DNA from: Artocarpus heterophyllus
Taxonomy: Eukaryota; Streptophyta; Magnoliopsida; Rosales; Moraceae
Reading direction: 5' to 3'
DNA length: 64,000 nt
Assembly (NCBI GenBank): GCA_025403435.1
Contig: CM046339.1
Location: 3,426,212 to 3,490,211, forward strand
The notes below the pieces were generated by a model. It was not told the origin of the DNA. It did not search any database and saw nothing but the letters and a program-made list of their open reading frames with translations. Made by a program: the position numbers and the translations under genes. Shown piece by piece: positions 10,466 to 24,229 of the stretch (its first letter is position 1; each line of letters starts with the position of its first letter).

Positions 10466-13400
10466 TTATTTGCCAAAAATCATGCCTGAGAGGACAAAAT
10501 TTAGTGTACTTGTGTTCAATATGGAAATCATAGATCTCATTTAATTGAAATCATTAGAGGACATCTATTTCAACATGGGATTGTTTGTAGTTACTAAACA
10601 TGGCAGTTTCATGGTGAGTTTTTTTCAATCCAACTTCGAGTAGTAAAGGAAAGGAACCATTATGGAGAAAGATAATATAGGTGATCATGACAATATGGTT
10701 GACATGGTAAATGATTTGGAAGAACACTTTGTACACCATCTAGAGGTATTTGAGACAATGATGAATGATACCGAGGTACCCGTGTATAAGAGGCGCACAA
10801 ATTTCACAAAATTGTCTACTTTAGTTGGATTATGGAATTTGAAGGGCTTGAGTGGGTGATCAAATTCTAGTTTTACAAATCTTTTGGAATATCTAGGAAA
10901 GGTTTTATCAGAGGATAATAAATTACCAACAAGTATGTATGAGGCTAAGAAGACTTTGAGCACTTTAGGAATGGAGTATAAGAAATTCATGCTTGTGAAA
11001 ATGATGATGTTCTTTATAGAAAGGAGTATAAGGACTTGAATAAGTGCTCAGCTTGTAAAGAGTCAAGGTGGAAGAAAGAAAAGGAGCCAAAAACGATAAG
11101 AAAGAAATGTTGACGAATATGTTGCAGTACATTCCACCAATACTTTGTTTGAGGAGCTTATTTGGAAATACAGATTATGCCAAGAACTTGACATGGCATC
11201 ATGACAAATAGGTCGACAATGGTATGCTTAGACATCTAGTAAATTCATTATAATGGAAGACTTTTGAAGTAGATCATTACGATTTTAGTGTAGATCCAAG
11301 AAAGCTACATTTTGCTTTGTCAACAAATAAAATGAACCCACATGGTAACATGAGTGATAGGCATAGCATTTGGTTGGTGATACTTGTCAATTATAGTCTC
11401 TCTCTAAAAATGTGTATGAAGCAAAAGTTCTTGATGTTTACTTTATTGATTTCGTGTCCTCACCAACCAAGGAATGACATTGACGTGTACTTGGTACTAT
11501 TAATCGATGACCTAGAGAACTTATAGGAAAATAGAATCGAAGTTAGAGATGCTTACTGAGAAGGGACGTTCACATACCATGCAATGATGATATCGACAAT
11601 TAACAACTTCCCCACATATGGCATTTATCTAGTTATTCGGTGAAGAATTATATTGGTTGTTCTATTTGTATGAATGAAACATCTTAAAATGATTGAAGAA
11701 TGATAAGAAAACCATTTTTCTTGGCCATGGAAGATGGTTGCCAAGAAATCACTGTTACCGCAAACAAAGGAAAGCTTTTGATGGTAACACCAAAGAAATA
11801 GACCCTCCTCAGCCTTTGATGGGTGAACAAGTATTTGAAATGGTAAAGAATGTGTAAGTAGTACTCGGGAATAGAAAGCAAAGTAAGAACAATCCATAAA
11901 TAGATGGACCTTGGAAGAAGAGATCAATCTTTTATGAACTTCTGTATTAGAAGACACTTTTCATTTGTCATTTCTTAGATGTTATGCATATTGAGAAATA
12001 CATTTATGAATCAATAGTTGGCATGTTGCTTGACATTTTGGGCAAGACTAAAGATGGTGAAAAAAACACTGTTGGATCTCATAGATATAGAGATTAGGCC
12101 TAATTTGTTTCCCAAAAAAAAAAAAAAAGAGAACTGCACTTACTTATCTCTAGCGAAGCACACGTTATCAAGAGGAAAAAGAGAAAGCTTTGTGAATGGC
12201 TTCCTTTATTGAAAGTGCCAAATGACTATTCTTCAAAATTTAAAAAGTTAGTGATCATGAAGGATTTGAAACTATTGGCATGAAAATACATAATTGTCTT
12301 ATATTGATGCAACAATTACTACTACTTGTAGTGCAAGGAGTTCTACCAAAGGATGTGTGATTTATAATTACAAAGTTATACTCATTCTTTAATTAAATAT
12401 GCTCCAAAGACATTGATCCATGAATGCTAGATTCACTACAATCAGAGTTGGTTCAACCTTTGTGCATGCTTGAGAAGTGTTTTACACCGTCATTTTTTGA
12501 CGTCATGGTTCATTTAATGGTTCACTTAGTTTATGAAGTTAAGTCATATAGACCAGTGTGTTTGAGATGAATGTACCCTTTTGAAAGATATATGAAGGTT
12601 TTGAAGGGTAATGCGAAGAGCTATAATAGGCCAGAAGGATGAATTGTAGAAAGTTAGATAGCGGAGGAATTGGTTAAATTTTATTCTAAGTACTTGTCGA
12701 ATGTAGAACCAATAAAGATGCCAAAGAAAATATACATTGAGCTTAGAGGATTATCTATTGGCAATGCTTCAATGGTGAATTGAGAGGAATTAGAGCATGC
12801 TTGTCTTTATGTCTTGCACAATACTAATAAAATGGTGTCTTCCATTGAGGTTCACATGAAGGAATTAAACAAGGTGAACCAAAAAGAGCAAGAAATTAGA
12901 TGTGGTCGCAAGATAATCATAACCAGACCTTTTAGGAGTCGATTAAAGCACACTCCACATCACAAGATTGGACTGTGTCACAAGACTTAGTTAACTTAGC
13001 TAGAGGACCATCGTCAGTGGTTAAAAGGTATACATCATATTCCATAAATGGTTACAATTTTTACACTTGAAAACTAGATGAGAAGCATTCTGTCCAAAAT
13101 AGTGGCATGATCTTTTGTGCCGAAACTATGCATATTTTGTCCATGAAGGACAAGAATCCAGCATATGGAACCATGAGTTACTTTAGTTTTACTGATGATA
13201 TTTGGGAACTTGATTATGGCGGATAGCAAATAGCACTTTTTAAGTGCAAGTGGATTGACAATAATCGTGTTGAGATTAATAATGACGGCATCATGGTTGT
13301 TGATTTTAGGCGATTGGGATACAAAAACAATCGCTTCATTATGGCATTTCAAGCAATCCAAGTTTTAACACAATAGATCCCAATGATTTAGAGTTGTCTT

Positions 13401-13593
13401 TAGTCGTGCCAATGAAGCCATGATTTGTTCTTGACGAAGAAGTTGCTGAAGCTTATACATACATCCCATACTTCACGAATCATTGAAGACTTTGATGATT
13501 TTGACAATGATGTTTACTACTTTCTTTGCGAAGATGCCGAATGGAATATGTCAAGAAACTGAAAAAAAAGAGAGGAAAAGATGATCATTTGTA
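10466..13593 (+). pseudogene. TNP2-type CACTA transposase, heavily broken
   Basis: Encoded the DDE-type transposase that cuts and moves CACTA DNA. Many stops and frameshifts remain, but recognisable pieces run in the right order. An N-terminal associated region (about 10475-10620) is followed by KLSTLVGLWNLKGL and NKLPTSMYEAKKTLSTLG (about 10810-10980). Next comes the core WHHDK...DPRKLHFALST and NMSDRHSIWLVILVNYS (about 11195-11400), then HQPRNDIDVYLVL (about 11460-11500). The C-terminal block RYTSYSINGYNFYT ... SYFSFTDDIWELDYGG ... CKWIDNN (about 13025-13260) matches DUF4216. Non-coding bridges could be introns or decay. The LARD-like insertion begins about 300 bp after it. It is certainly non-functional. 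Confidence 0.88.
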
Positions 13594-13901
13594 AACTAAT
13601 TTTATGTCATTTTATTTCAATATTGTTTGTTATTTTTTTAAGATATATATCATATTATAACTTTATTTCACTCATTATGTATGTTTAAGTATTTGTATCT
13701 ATGATCAAAATACTCATACTGCATAAATTCTAGGCCATTGAATGCATAACACATAGGTTGGCCACCCTGGGTAGAAAAGAAAAAGAGCATAAAATTGGAG
13801 AAAATTGACCAATTTTATACAACAGTTTCTAGCAAAAACCTTCACATAAGCTATGACTAAAACGACAGCATTTTAGCCCCTTAGAAAGCTTAAACTAATA
13901 T

Positions 13902-16900
13902 TGTGACACCCAGCCTATTCAGGTTATCACTTAACTTTCTTAAACATTATTTCGTAAATATTAATCTTACATATTTAGTAAGAAAAATACTGAAATAAAT
14001 TTTTTTCTCCTTTCTTTTCATTTCCTTTTAACATACTTTGAAACATACTTAAGAGCTGTTACAACTTCTATTGCAACTTGAGTTGAGACATTGCTCAACA
14101 TTTGACTTTAAAGCTATTTCAAATTTTCTTAAAACTTAATAAGAAACATTAACTGAATCATAGCTTAAAACCTAACTTTATAATTATATTAAACATTTCC
14201 TTAAATATATCTTAAAACTTTAAAAACATGTCTAAAAACTTTAATTTTCTTAAAACTTTGAAGACACTATATCAAATAGAAGAAAAACATTTTCTTTCAG
14301 CAGTGGAAACAAGCAATATGATATCCATGCTCAAATCTTTGCAACTGTCCTCCGTAGCACCCGGCTCTTGAAACAGGTCCTACTGGTCACCCATAGGACT
14401 AACTATAGCATTAAGGAACTTTTAATGAGCTTTTGCTCCATAAGTTCAAACATAATCTCATGAATCATTTTAACATGCTTTATAAGCTTTTCTCATAAAA
14501 ACCTTTCTCTTAAAATGTTTTTCATAAAACATTTCTTAAACATTTTTCCTTAAAACATTCTTCATTAACCTTTTCTTGTAAATATGAAAATGTTTTTCAT
14601 AAATATTTAACGTAAAACATTTCTCAGAATATTTTTCATAACACATAAACATTTCATAATAAGGAATACAGGTAAAATCAAAATGCATGATTCCATTTAT
14701 GCTTATTTATGATCATTCATTATGAGTTTTTTTATTATTATTATTATCATTCTTAACTTTCAATATGTAAACTTTAACTTCACTTGTATACCTCACATCA
14801 AGAAGGCTAGTATGACACTTTCTTTTTATCTTTATTTTACTTTCTTTTTAACCTTAGTGAGCATATCAACTGCTAGCACATCATATGCAAACACATTTGC
14901 AAATCATAGCCTATACTCTTTAAAACATTGTGCATTTCACATGCAAACATACTTTAAGAATAATAATTGCAAATACATTGCAAACCTTTACTTGATCTTT
15001 GAAACTTTATGCAAATTAAATGCAATCATGCTTTAAACATAACAGTTTCTAGTACATTAAGAATCTTGCTATAAACTTTAAAACCTTTTACATAACAAAT
15101 GCAAACATACTTTAAAAATAAATTGCATAAGGATTGCAAACACACTTGCAAGCAAATATATAAGCATTTTGAAAATCATTTACTTCATGCTATAGGTGAG
15201 GTTTGAACTTACCTGGTCCTAGCTCTAGCATTCTCGTTTCATTCCTTTTCCTTTTATTAGTCAGCTTCGATGTCCTGATCAAATGACACCCAACTTATTA
15301 GTTTACTTTTCATATTATCAATCTGCTCCATTGATAACAGAACTTAATTATTAATCATTAATTCCTTTTTACTTAACTTGTATACTATCAGTTTACTTTC
15401 TTTTACTTTGTATCCCACTGGTTTACCTTCTTGCTACTTAACTTTGTAAACTATCGGTTTACCATTCTTTCACTTAGCTTTGTAACAAACCCAGGTTACC
15501 TTTACCTTTACTTAACTTCGTAATCTATCGGGTTATCACTCTTTTTACATAACTAAATAACTCATCGGGTTACCTTTTTTCTCTCAACTTAAACATCCCT
15601 TAGTTAAATCTCCTGTCTCACTTAACGGTTTATTTACCTAACAAGATACCAAACATTTTCCATCTAAGAGCGTTTTGCTAATTCGAAGTGTTTGACTTTG
15701 TTTTAGCCATTTCCTAAAAAATGACAATTTTACTCTTAATGGATATTTTGTAAAGTTCGTAACTTAAACTTTTTGCTTACCTTTTCCACTCATTTCTTAC
15801 ATGTTCAAGAAAAATTCCCGCTAAGAAGCGTTTTCCAACATCGGGCATTTTGGGTCCATTTTGACCTTTTTCGTAAAATAACTATTTTGCCCTTGACAGG
15901 TCTTTAAAAACCTTTATGCCCTCAAAACCCTTTTCCTTTGAAAACTAGTTAATCTTTGTATGAAATACAAAGTTTATGATTTTTCACTTTTAAATACAAA
16001 ACCCTTACTTTCTTTCTTTCCATCATCATCACCATCAATATAAAACATAAAACAATCATGCCATAATTTCCATCTTACATGGCATAGCCCAAAACATTTC
16101 ATCAAACACATAGTATGTATAATAAAACATAAACTTTAGCTTAATTAAAAAGACGAGGATTTTACCAAATCGTTGCAAGGTGATTGTCCTTTTTTTTCAT
16201 TACTTGAAACCCTTCAAAGTTCTGTTGACAACAGTCCATAACACAACCCATGAAAACCCCACCAAATCATGAACGAAACCCAATGAAAAACATAAAAACC
16301 CATAATAAAAGATCAGATTTTTACCTCCACAGTTAGTTATCCTTGATTTTCAACACTTGGGCTTACTTTAAACATGATTTGGAGGCTTAGAATTCATCAA
16401 AATTTTGAGAGACAATTGCTTAGGGGGGCGGTTTTTGGAGGAAGAAAATGGATCATTTTTAGTTATTTTTTTTTTGCATGAATATGACATATTAATCTTA
16501 ACACCTTTACTACTTTGGTAACTCATCAAGATTAGTCACCATTGAAGCATCATGAGTTAGTTAAAATTGGCTTACTCTTGGCAATATGTGATTTGGCCAC
16601 ACAAAGGGTGCGGTGGCAATTTTTCCACCTAAATGGGTCCCACATCAACTTCTTATATAGTCTAAATTTATACTGACAGTACTTTTCTTATGCTATCGAT
16701 ATTCTTTTCTATATTATTACAAGCTCATACAACATTCCTTACTCATTTATGACCTCCAAACAATGTTATTCCTATATTGCTTTAACTTTAAACAGTCTAA
16801 TTTCTATACTGCTTAACCTTGAACACTTTAATTCCTACACTGTGTTGGTTTTGCAGTGTAATTTCTATGCTACATAATTTTATCCAAGCACTTCGTTACG

Positions 16901-17205
16901 CTGCATTATTCTAATATTGTATGATTTTTCATATTATTATACAATATTTTTCTTAAACTATATTTTTGTCTTAACATTTATTGCAATACATTTTATAATA
17001 GTTAAGCTTTTCAGCTTATGCCCATATCATTCCTTTCTTGTATAAGACTATGGCATGATTTTTACCTTTAAAAATCCTGTTTTTGCTTTTATAGACTTTA
17101 TCATAAAAATTGGATTAAACAATAATCCTTGTGACACACATTTTTGCTTAACATAATCCTTAAGTTATTGTATTTTAAAAGTACTAAAGATGCTTGGGTG
17201 TCACA
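13902..17205 (-). repeat. 3' LTR of the LARD-like element
   Basis: 3,304 bp, starting TGTGACACCCAGCC and ending TGGGTGTCACA. AT-rich and non-coding. It contains an array of short palindromic units at 15380-15573. Compared with the other LTR it lacks about 0.69 kb near 15910 and three smaller segments. Confidence 0.88.
15380..15573. repeat. Array of six palindromic ~17-bp units, period about 36 bp
   Basis: Units start at 15380, 15410, 15446, 15482, 15520 and 15556, and read like GTAAACTATCGGTTTAC, each an imperfect inverted repeat. They are separated by a CTTTCTTTTACTTAACTT-type linker. The same array is in the other LTR at about 20111-20302. Confidence 0.8.
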
Positions 17206-18378
17206 ATCCACCCTCTTTAAAATTTTCATCCTGGAAAATTAGAACCTTCATAGGTAGTTCATTTTCTTATCCTTTTCTTATTTCCATATTGCTACCTCTA
17301 CTTTGTGTTTTCATCATAAAAAACTTGACAAGAGATATGCTCTTACTTCCTATCATCCTTTTTATTCTTAACACATTTTCTTACATTATTACTTTCTTAA
17401 TAAAAACTAAGCCTCCAACTTGGAACTTCACCAACCTTACATTATTTCATTGATATATTCTTTGAATTGTAACACTACACTTCTGCTGTGCAACTCTGAT
17501 TTTTCAACATTCGAGCATAGTTTCTATTCATTTAAAGGTTCAGCATTCTACCAATGAATGTTATTCTTGAAAATAGGGTTTATATTTATCTAAATTGCAT
17601 TATGACTATCAAAAGATCAAGGTCATCTGACTATAAATCCATAATTTTTTGGTCCTATATTCATTCTAAAATTACATTTTTCTATAATTTTCTCATAACG
17701 TATAAATTTCTAGTTTCCATCCTCTAACCTGTGAGGTTTTTGCTGACAAATTTGGCAGTCTTGATTGTGATTCCCATCTAGGTAGTTACGAGCACATTAG
17801 TATGTCTCAGCTCAGCTATAGAATGCTTAAGCTCGAAAGGATCGCATAGTTAGTCATCTAACGTCTGGTTGCTCTTAGGCACTCGTGTTCTATAGAGCAT
17901 CAAAAATCACTTTTCGACCTCCATTACTCCGTTATTTTGATCTACTTTTCCTCATTATACATGTAGCCAATACCAAATGACTTCTAACAGAGTAAGATTT
18001 GCTCAAACAGAAAATACTATTGAGCGCAAGAACATACAACGTGTCTTGAGCTTATCTTCTTGATTTTTGAGCCGTTTACCATCTCTTGACCATCATTGAC
18101 CACATTTGATCATTATTGACTTGATACCGCTAATGGACGATTACTGCCGTCAACTAGCGAGGACATTATAACATATAATATTTCATTCATCCTTTGACCT
18201 TTGCCTTTTTGTTGCTCATCCGGAAGTAACGACATCAAAGCCATGCCCGACATAAACGCATAATCGTTAAATACTAACTTTTCTTCTTACTTAACTTAAC
18301 TTACTTACTTGAGCTATGGTGTAGCAGACATATGATAGCCTGAGTTGGGATGGCAGGATACCGCTCTAATACCACCTT
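17206..18378 (-). other. Internal region of the LARD-like element
   Basis: 1,173 bp between the LTRs. On the minus strand the PBS TGGTATTAGAGC is at 18374-18363 and a purine-rich tract (AAAGAGGGTGGAT) lies at 17206-17219. No gag or pol similarity was found in any frame, so replication proteins must have come from another element. Confidence 0.82.
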
Positions 18379-18666
18379 TGATGCCTAGCCTTTTCGGGTT
18401 GTCACTTAACTTTTTTAAACATCATTTCGTAAACATTAATCTTACTTATTTAGTTAGAAAAATACTGAATTAAATTTTTTTCTCCTTTCTCTTCATTTCC
18501 TTTTAACATACTTTGAAATGTACTTAAGAGCTGTTATAACTTCTATTGCAACTTGAGTTGAGACATTGCTCAACATTTGACTTTAAAACCATTTCAAATT
18601 TTTTCTTAAAACTTAATAAGAAATATTAACTAAATCATAGCTTAAAACTTAACTTTATAATTATAT

Positions 18667-19004
18667 TAAAAATTTCCTAAAATATATCTTAAAACTTTAA
18701 AAACATTTCTTAAAACTTTGAAGACAATATATCAAATAGTGGAAAAACATTTTTTTTGAGCAGTGGAAACATGCTGTGGTGGTATCTACACCCAAATCTT
18801 TGCATTTATCTTCTGCAGCACTGATATCAAAAACATTTCCTAAAATATATCTTAAAACTTTAAAAACATTTCTTAAAACTTTGATTTTCTTAAAACTTTG
18901 AAGACAATATATCAAATAGTGGAAAAACATTTTTTTTGAGCAGTGGAAACATACTGTGGTGGTATCTACACCTAAATCTTTGCATCTGTCTTCTGCAGCA
19001 CTGA
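18667..19004 (-). repeat. Tandem duplication inside the long LTR
   Basis: Two copies, about 18667-18825 and 18832-19004, each containing CAATATATCAAATAGTGG and GAGCAGTGGAAACAT. The other LTR has one copy (about 14210-14370), so the duplication arose after insertion or existed in only one template. Confidence 0.8.
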
Positions 19005-20110
19005 GCTCTTTAAACAAGTCCTGCTGGTCACCCATAGGACTACCTATATCATGAAGGAACTTTTAATGAGCTTTCGCTCAGTAAGTTCAAACATAATCTC
19101 ACAAATCATTTGAGCATGCTTTATAAGCTTTTCTCATAAAAACCTTTCTCTTAAAATGTTTTTCATGAAACATTTCTTAAACATTTTTTCTTAAAAAGTC
19201 CTTCATAAATCTTTTCTTGTAAACATGAAAATGCTTTTCATAAACATTTTACGTAAAACATTTCTCAAAATGTTTTTTGTAACACATAAACATTTCACAA
19301 CAAGGAACACAAGCAAAATCAAAATGCGTGATTCTATTTATGCTCATTTATGATCATTCATTATGATTTTTTTTTTTATTATCATTCTTAACTTTCAATA
19401 TGTAAACTTTAGTGTTCATACCAACATCATTAAATATGAGAACATAAACATGTTGCTTCCTTTGTGGAGGACTTATGACCATGAAACACTGAGGTCATAA
19501 CTTTAACTTTACTTGTGCACCTCACATCAAGGAGGCTGATATGACACTTTCTTTTTATCATTATTTTACCTTCTTTTTAACTTTAGTGAGCATATCAAAT
19601 GCTAACACATCATATGCAAACACATTTGCAAATCATAACTTGTAATCTTCAAAACATTGTGCATTTTAGATACAAACATACTTTAAGAATAATAATTGCA
19701 AATACATTGTAAACGTTTACTTGATCTTTTAAACTTTATGCATATTAAATACAATCATGTTATAAACATAATAGTTGCAAGTACATTACAAATCTTGATT
19801 TCAACTTTAAAAAATTTTGCATAACAAATGCAAACATACTTTAAAATCAAATTACATAATGATTGCAAACACACTTGCAAACATATATATATAAGCATTT
19901 TTGAAATCATTTACTTTATGATATAGGTGAGGTTTGAACTTACCTGGTCCTAGCTCTAGCATTCCTATCTCATTTCTTTTCCTTTTATTAGTCGGCTTTT
20001 GTGTTCTGATCAAATAACACTTGATTTATTAGTTAACTTTTCATATTATTAATCTGCTAGATTGATAACAAAACTTAATCATTAATCGTTTATTCATTTT
20101 TACTTAACTT

Positions 20111-20302
20111 GTATACTATCAGTTTATTTCCTTTTACTTTGTATCCCATTGGTTTACCTTTCTTCTACTTAGCTTTGTAAACCATCGGTTTACCTTTCTT
20201 TCACTTAGCTTTATAACCCACCGGGGTTATCTTTCCCTTTGCTTAACTCCGTAATCCATTAGGTTATCACTCTTCTTACTTAACTCTATAACCCACTAGG
20301 TT
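20111..20302. repeat. Second copy of the palindromic ~36-bp array
   Basis: Counterpart of 15380-15573 in the longer LTR, with the same order of units and independent point changes, for example GTAAACCATCGGTTTAC. Confidence 0.78.
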
Positions 20303-22802
20303 ACCTTTTTTCTCTTAAATTAAACATCCCTTAATTAAATCTCCCATCTCACTCAACATTTTATTTACCTAACAAGATGTGGAACATTTTCCATCTAGGA
20401 GCGTTTTGCTAATTTGGAGTGTTCACTCCATTTTAGCCGTTTTCTTAAAAATAAAGATTTTACCCTTAAAGGATTTTTCTTATAGTCCGTAACTTGTTAA
20501 ACTTTTTGCTTAATGTTTTCTCTCATTTCTTACATGTTATGGGAAAATTCCTGCTATGGAGCATTTTCCGACGTTAGGTGTTTCGGGTCCATTTTGGCAT
20601 TTTTCATAAAATGACAATTTTTCCCTTGTCAGGTCTTTAAAAACTTTCGGAACCGATTTTAGAACATAAATTTCATTTATTTATCTCTCATAATATTACA
20701 AAAAACAAAAACAAAAGTTTTCATTTCAATTAAATATGCTTTGTCAAAACTTTACAGTTTTGACCCAAAACTTGAAGATATTTACATTTTTGGCCTTAAT
20801 GTTTGTTTCTTTCCTTTCATTGACTAAACTTTAAATTCTTTAAAACTTAGCATTTATGATTACTCACTGCCTATAGTAGTATAGGAAGCTAATGTTCCCT
20901 GGTGAAAACATAGTTTTCACACGATTTTACGGTTTTGGCTCAAAACACTTAAATCTTTACATTTTTGCTCCCAGGACCAACAATGACCACTTTATACCAA
21001 AATATTCGGTTTTTTGCAAGGAATAAAAATTTTAAAAGCTCCTTGGTTGAATTCTAAACATTTCATAACGTTTTTGTTTCATGAAATTTTGTGCTCAAAA
21101 TTTCGTAAAATTCATAACTCCTCAACTGAGTAGAATTTTGATAAATTGTCATGTTGCCTCAACAGTTTCATTGAGTTCTACAACTTTCATGTTTTGACTT
21201 TCTTAAAATTCCAACGTTAAGGTGGACTTTTCTGCAAAACTTTACAATTTAATCCTTTTAGAATTTTACAAAACTCTGTTCACAAAAGTTGTTTCCCTCA
21301 CTATTTTGGCAGATCCTATACCATGTTTGGAAAATAAATTAACCTTTATGCCCTCAAAACCCTATCCCTTTGAAAACTAGTTAATCTTTGTATGAAATAC
21401 AAAGTTTATCAATTTTTCACTTTTAAACACAAAACCCTTACTTTCTTTCTTTCCATCATCATCACCATCAATATAAAACATAAAACAATCATGCCATAAT
21501 TTCCATCTTACATGCCATAGCCCAAAACATTTCATCAAACACATAGTATGTATAATAAAACATAAACTTTAGCTTAATTAAAAAGACGAGGATTTTACCT
21601 AATCGTTGCAAGGTGCTTGTCCTTTCTTTTAATTACTTGAAACCGTTCAAAGTTCTGTTGACAACAGTCCATAACACAACCCATGAAAACCCCACCCATA
21701 TCATGAACGAAACCCAATGAAAAGCATAAAAACCCATAATAAAAGTTTGGATTTTTACCTTCACAGTTGGTTATCCTTGATTTTCAACACTTAGACTTGC
21801 TTCAAACATGGTTTGGAGGCTTAGAATTCATCAAAAATTTGAGAGAGAATTGCTTAAGGGGTGCGGTTTTTGGAGGAAGATAATGGATCATTTTTAGTTC
21901 TTTTTTTTTTTTGCATGAATATGACATATTAATCTTAACACCTTTACTACTTTGGTAGCTCATCAAGATTAGTCACCATTTAAGCATCATGAGTTAGTTA
22001 AAATTGGCTTACTCTTGGCAATATGTTATTTGGCCACATCAAAGGGTGTGGTGGTAATTTTTGCACCTTAAAGATGGCACCTAGGTGGGTCCTACATAAA
22101 CTTCTTATATAGTCTAAATTTATACTGATAGTATTTTTCTTATACTCTCAATATTATTTTCTATACAATTTATAAGGTCCCACAACCTCCCATACTTGTT
22201 TACATCTACCACATAATGTAATTCCTATGTTGCTTAACTCTATACAATTCAAATTTATACTGACAGTATCTTTCTTATACTATCGACATTCTTTTCTATA
22301 CTGTTACGAGCTTACACAGCATTCTTTACTATTCATGTCCTCTAAATAGTGTTATTCCAATACTGTTGTAACTTTAAACTGTTTAATTTCTGTACTACTT
22401 AACCTTAAATAGTCTAATTTCTATGCTACATTACTTTTACAGTGTAATTTTTATGCTACAAACTTTATCAGTGTAAGGATATCAGTGTATTTCCTTACAC
22501 TGCATTATTCAATACTATATAATTTTTCATATTATTATACAATATTTCTTTAAACTGTATTTTTGTCTTAGCTTTTGTTGCAATACATTTTGCAATAGTT
22601 AAGCTTTCCAGCTTATTTTCATATCATTCCTTTCTTGTGGAAGACTATGGCATGATTTTTATCTTTAGAAATCATGTTTTTACTTTTATAGACTTTATCA
22701 TAAAAATTGGATTAAACAATAATCCTTGTGACATATATTTTTGCTTAACATAATCCTTAAGTTATTGTATTTTTAATGTACTAAAAATGCTCAGGTGTTA
22801 CA

Positions 22803-23160
22803 AATACTATTATTATTAACTAATAATAATAGTATTATTATAAATTTATATTATTATAAAATATAAATATTAATATCATATTAATATAAAATAATAATTT
22901 GATATTAAGGATAATAATAGCATTAACAATAATAATAGAAATATATAATAATATAATATCAATATAAATAATATAATATTAATGTTCATGGTAATATTAA
23001 TATAAAATCATAGTAATATAATAATAATAGTAATAAATAGATTTACAATAATAAATATAAAATACAATTAAATATCTTTGTAAAATTATCATATTTTTAA
23101 GAATTATATATTTTATATTCAATATATATTTTTTAATATTAATATATTATTAAAATGCAT
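22803..23160. repeat. ATT/AAT-rich low-complexity stretch
   Basis: About 350 bp made almost only of A and T, with ATT and AATA runs, directly beside the LARD-like insertion and still within the CACTA element. No gene. Confidence 0.8.
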
Positions 23161-24229
23161 CTTACACAATAGTTTTTAAAGCTTACACTTCTGTTTCTTT
23201 AAAAAAACCGGCATGTATGCCTTCTATATTTTAAACCCACACACCCTTAGCTCTTATTTGAACACTCAAATCCTTTCTTTACCTAGCCTTCTTTGTCTCG
23301 ACCCAACCTCCTTAAACCCTAACCGGCTACTGCCTCTACCTAGCTCCATCTTGTCCGACCCTACCACCACAATCGATTCTCTCACCATTGACACCGTGCC
23401 GTCTTTCTCGCCCTAACCTCGATCACTCTCTCCATCTCTAGACTATCTCACCTTGTAAGTACCATGGACGCTGCACCTCTCTCTATCACACGGTGCTGCC
23501 ATGCCATTTGGTAACAAATCCCTTTTTTCTAAATTTTTGTTATATGTTGTTATTTGTGGTGTATGTGTGTGTTTTTTAATTATTTTAGTTTTAGTTATTC
23601 AGTTTTAATTATTTACTATAGTTTTTTATTTATGGTTTGTATATATATGGTTTATAATTATTTTGAGTTAGTTTGTGTTTGAATTTCATTTTTGACGATT
23701 ATAATGTTTGTATTGTTAAATTTAAGCTTACGTTTTTTGTGATGCCCACTATATGTTTGATGAAAATCCTCTATGACTATCATATTCCCACCATATGTTC
23801 ATTAGTATTGTAACTTAGTTTTGTTAATTTGTTAATTCATTTTTATAATGCATTGTTAATAATTAATTTTAATGTAAGTTATATCTTTTTTTTTTTGTTG
23901 GCTATGCATGTTGGTTTTGGTAGTTAGTTTTAATTAGTATTGTAGCTTAGTTTTTTTAGTTTTTGGATTTTGTTCTTTCAGCATTGTTTAGTTTTGGTTT
24001 TGGTTTTAGTTTATAAATCAATTCTATTAGTTTGTTTTGTTGATTGGTTTTTCTTATTTAGGACACAATTGATTTGTTTATGTGTTTAGTTGATTAGCTT
24101 TAGTGTTTTACTTTGTAGTCAATAGTATCAATTTGTTTTGTTTGTATTTTCACTTTATGTGATTGTTGTGGTAATATTGATTTTTATATATGTGACTGTT
24201 TTGGATTAGGATTTGGTTAAGATTACATA
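23161..24229 (+). other. Leader-like region before the second CACTA gene
   Basis: A C-rich stretch (23213-23460) of about 45% GC stands out from its surroundings and holds a 67-codon open frame without family resemblance. After it comes T-rich DNA like an intron or UTR (23520-24220). I read it as the 5' leader of the downstream gene; a captured host fragment is possible. Confidence 0.4.

Larger units (their letters stand above)
13902..22802 (-). mobile_element. LARD-like non-autonomous LTR retrotransposon inside the CACTA element
   Basis: Two very long direct repeats (3,304 and 4,424 bp) enclose only 1,173 bp with no coding potential. Ends are TGTGACACC and GGTGTCACA or their decayed forms. 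The flanks AATAT (13897-13901) and AATAC (22803-22807) are a target duplication with one mismatch. On the minus strand TGGTATTAGAGC (18374-18363) is a Met-tRNA primer site and a purine tract precedes the left LTR, so orientation is minus. LTRs over 3 kb with a short non-coding centre fit the LARD class, which depends on gypsy partners. The ends resemble those of gypsy elements, but the superfamily is inferred. Confidence 0.87.
18379..22802 (-). repeat. 5' LTR of the LARD-like element
   Basis: 4,424 bp, the longer LTR. Relative to 13902-17205 it carries a tandem duplication near 18667-19004, an extra ~0.09 kb near 19413-19503, an extra ~0.69 kb at about 20648-21342, and a duplication near 22117-22330. 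Together these account for most of the length difference. Confidence 0.87.

Noticed and set aside
14722..15036. 104-codon plus-strand frame as a membrane protein
   Set aside because: The hydrophobic look comes from T-rich LTR sequence; the equivalent place in the other LTR has no open frame.
23213..23416. 67-codon C-rich open frame as a small protein gene
   Set aside because: Low-complexity Pro/Ser/Leu-rich translation with no domain, inside a CACTA element. More likely leader sequence.
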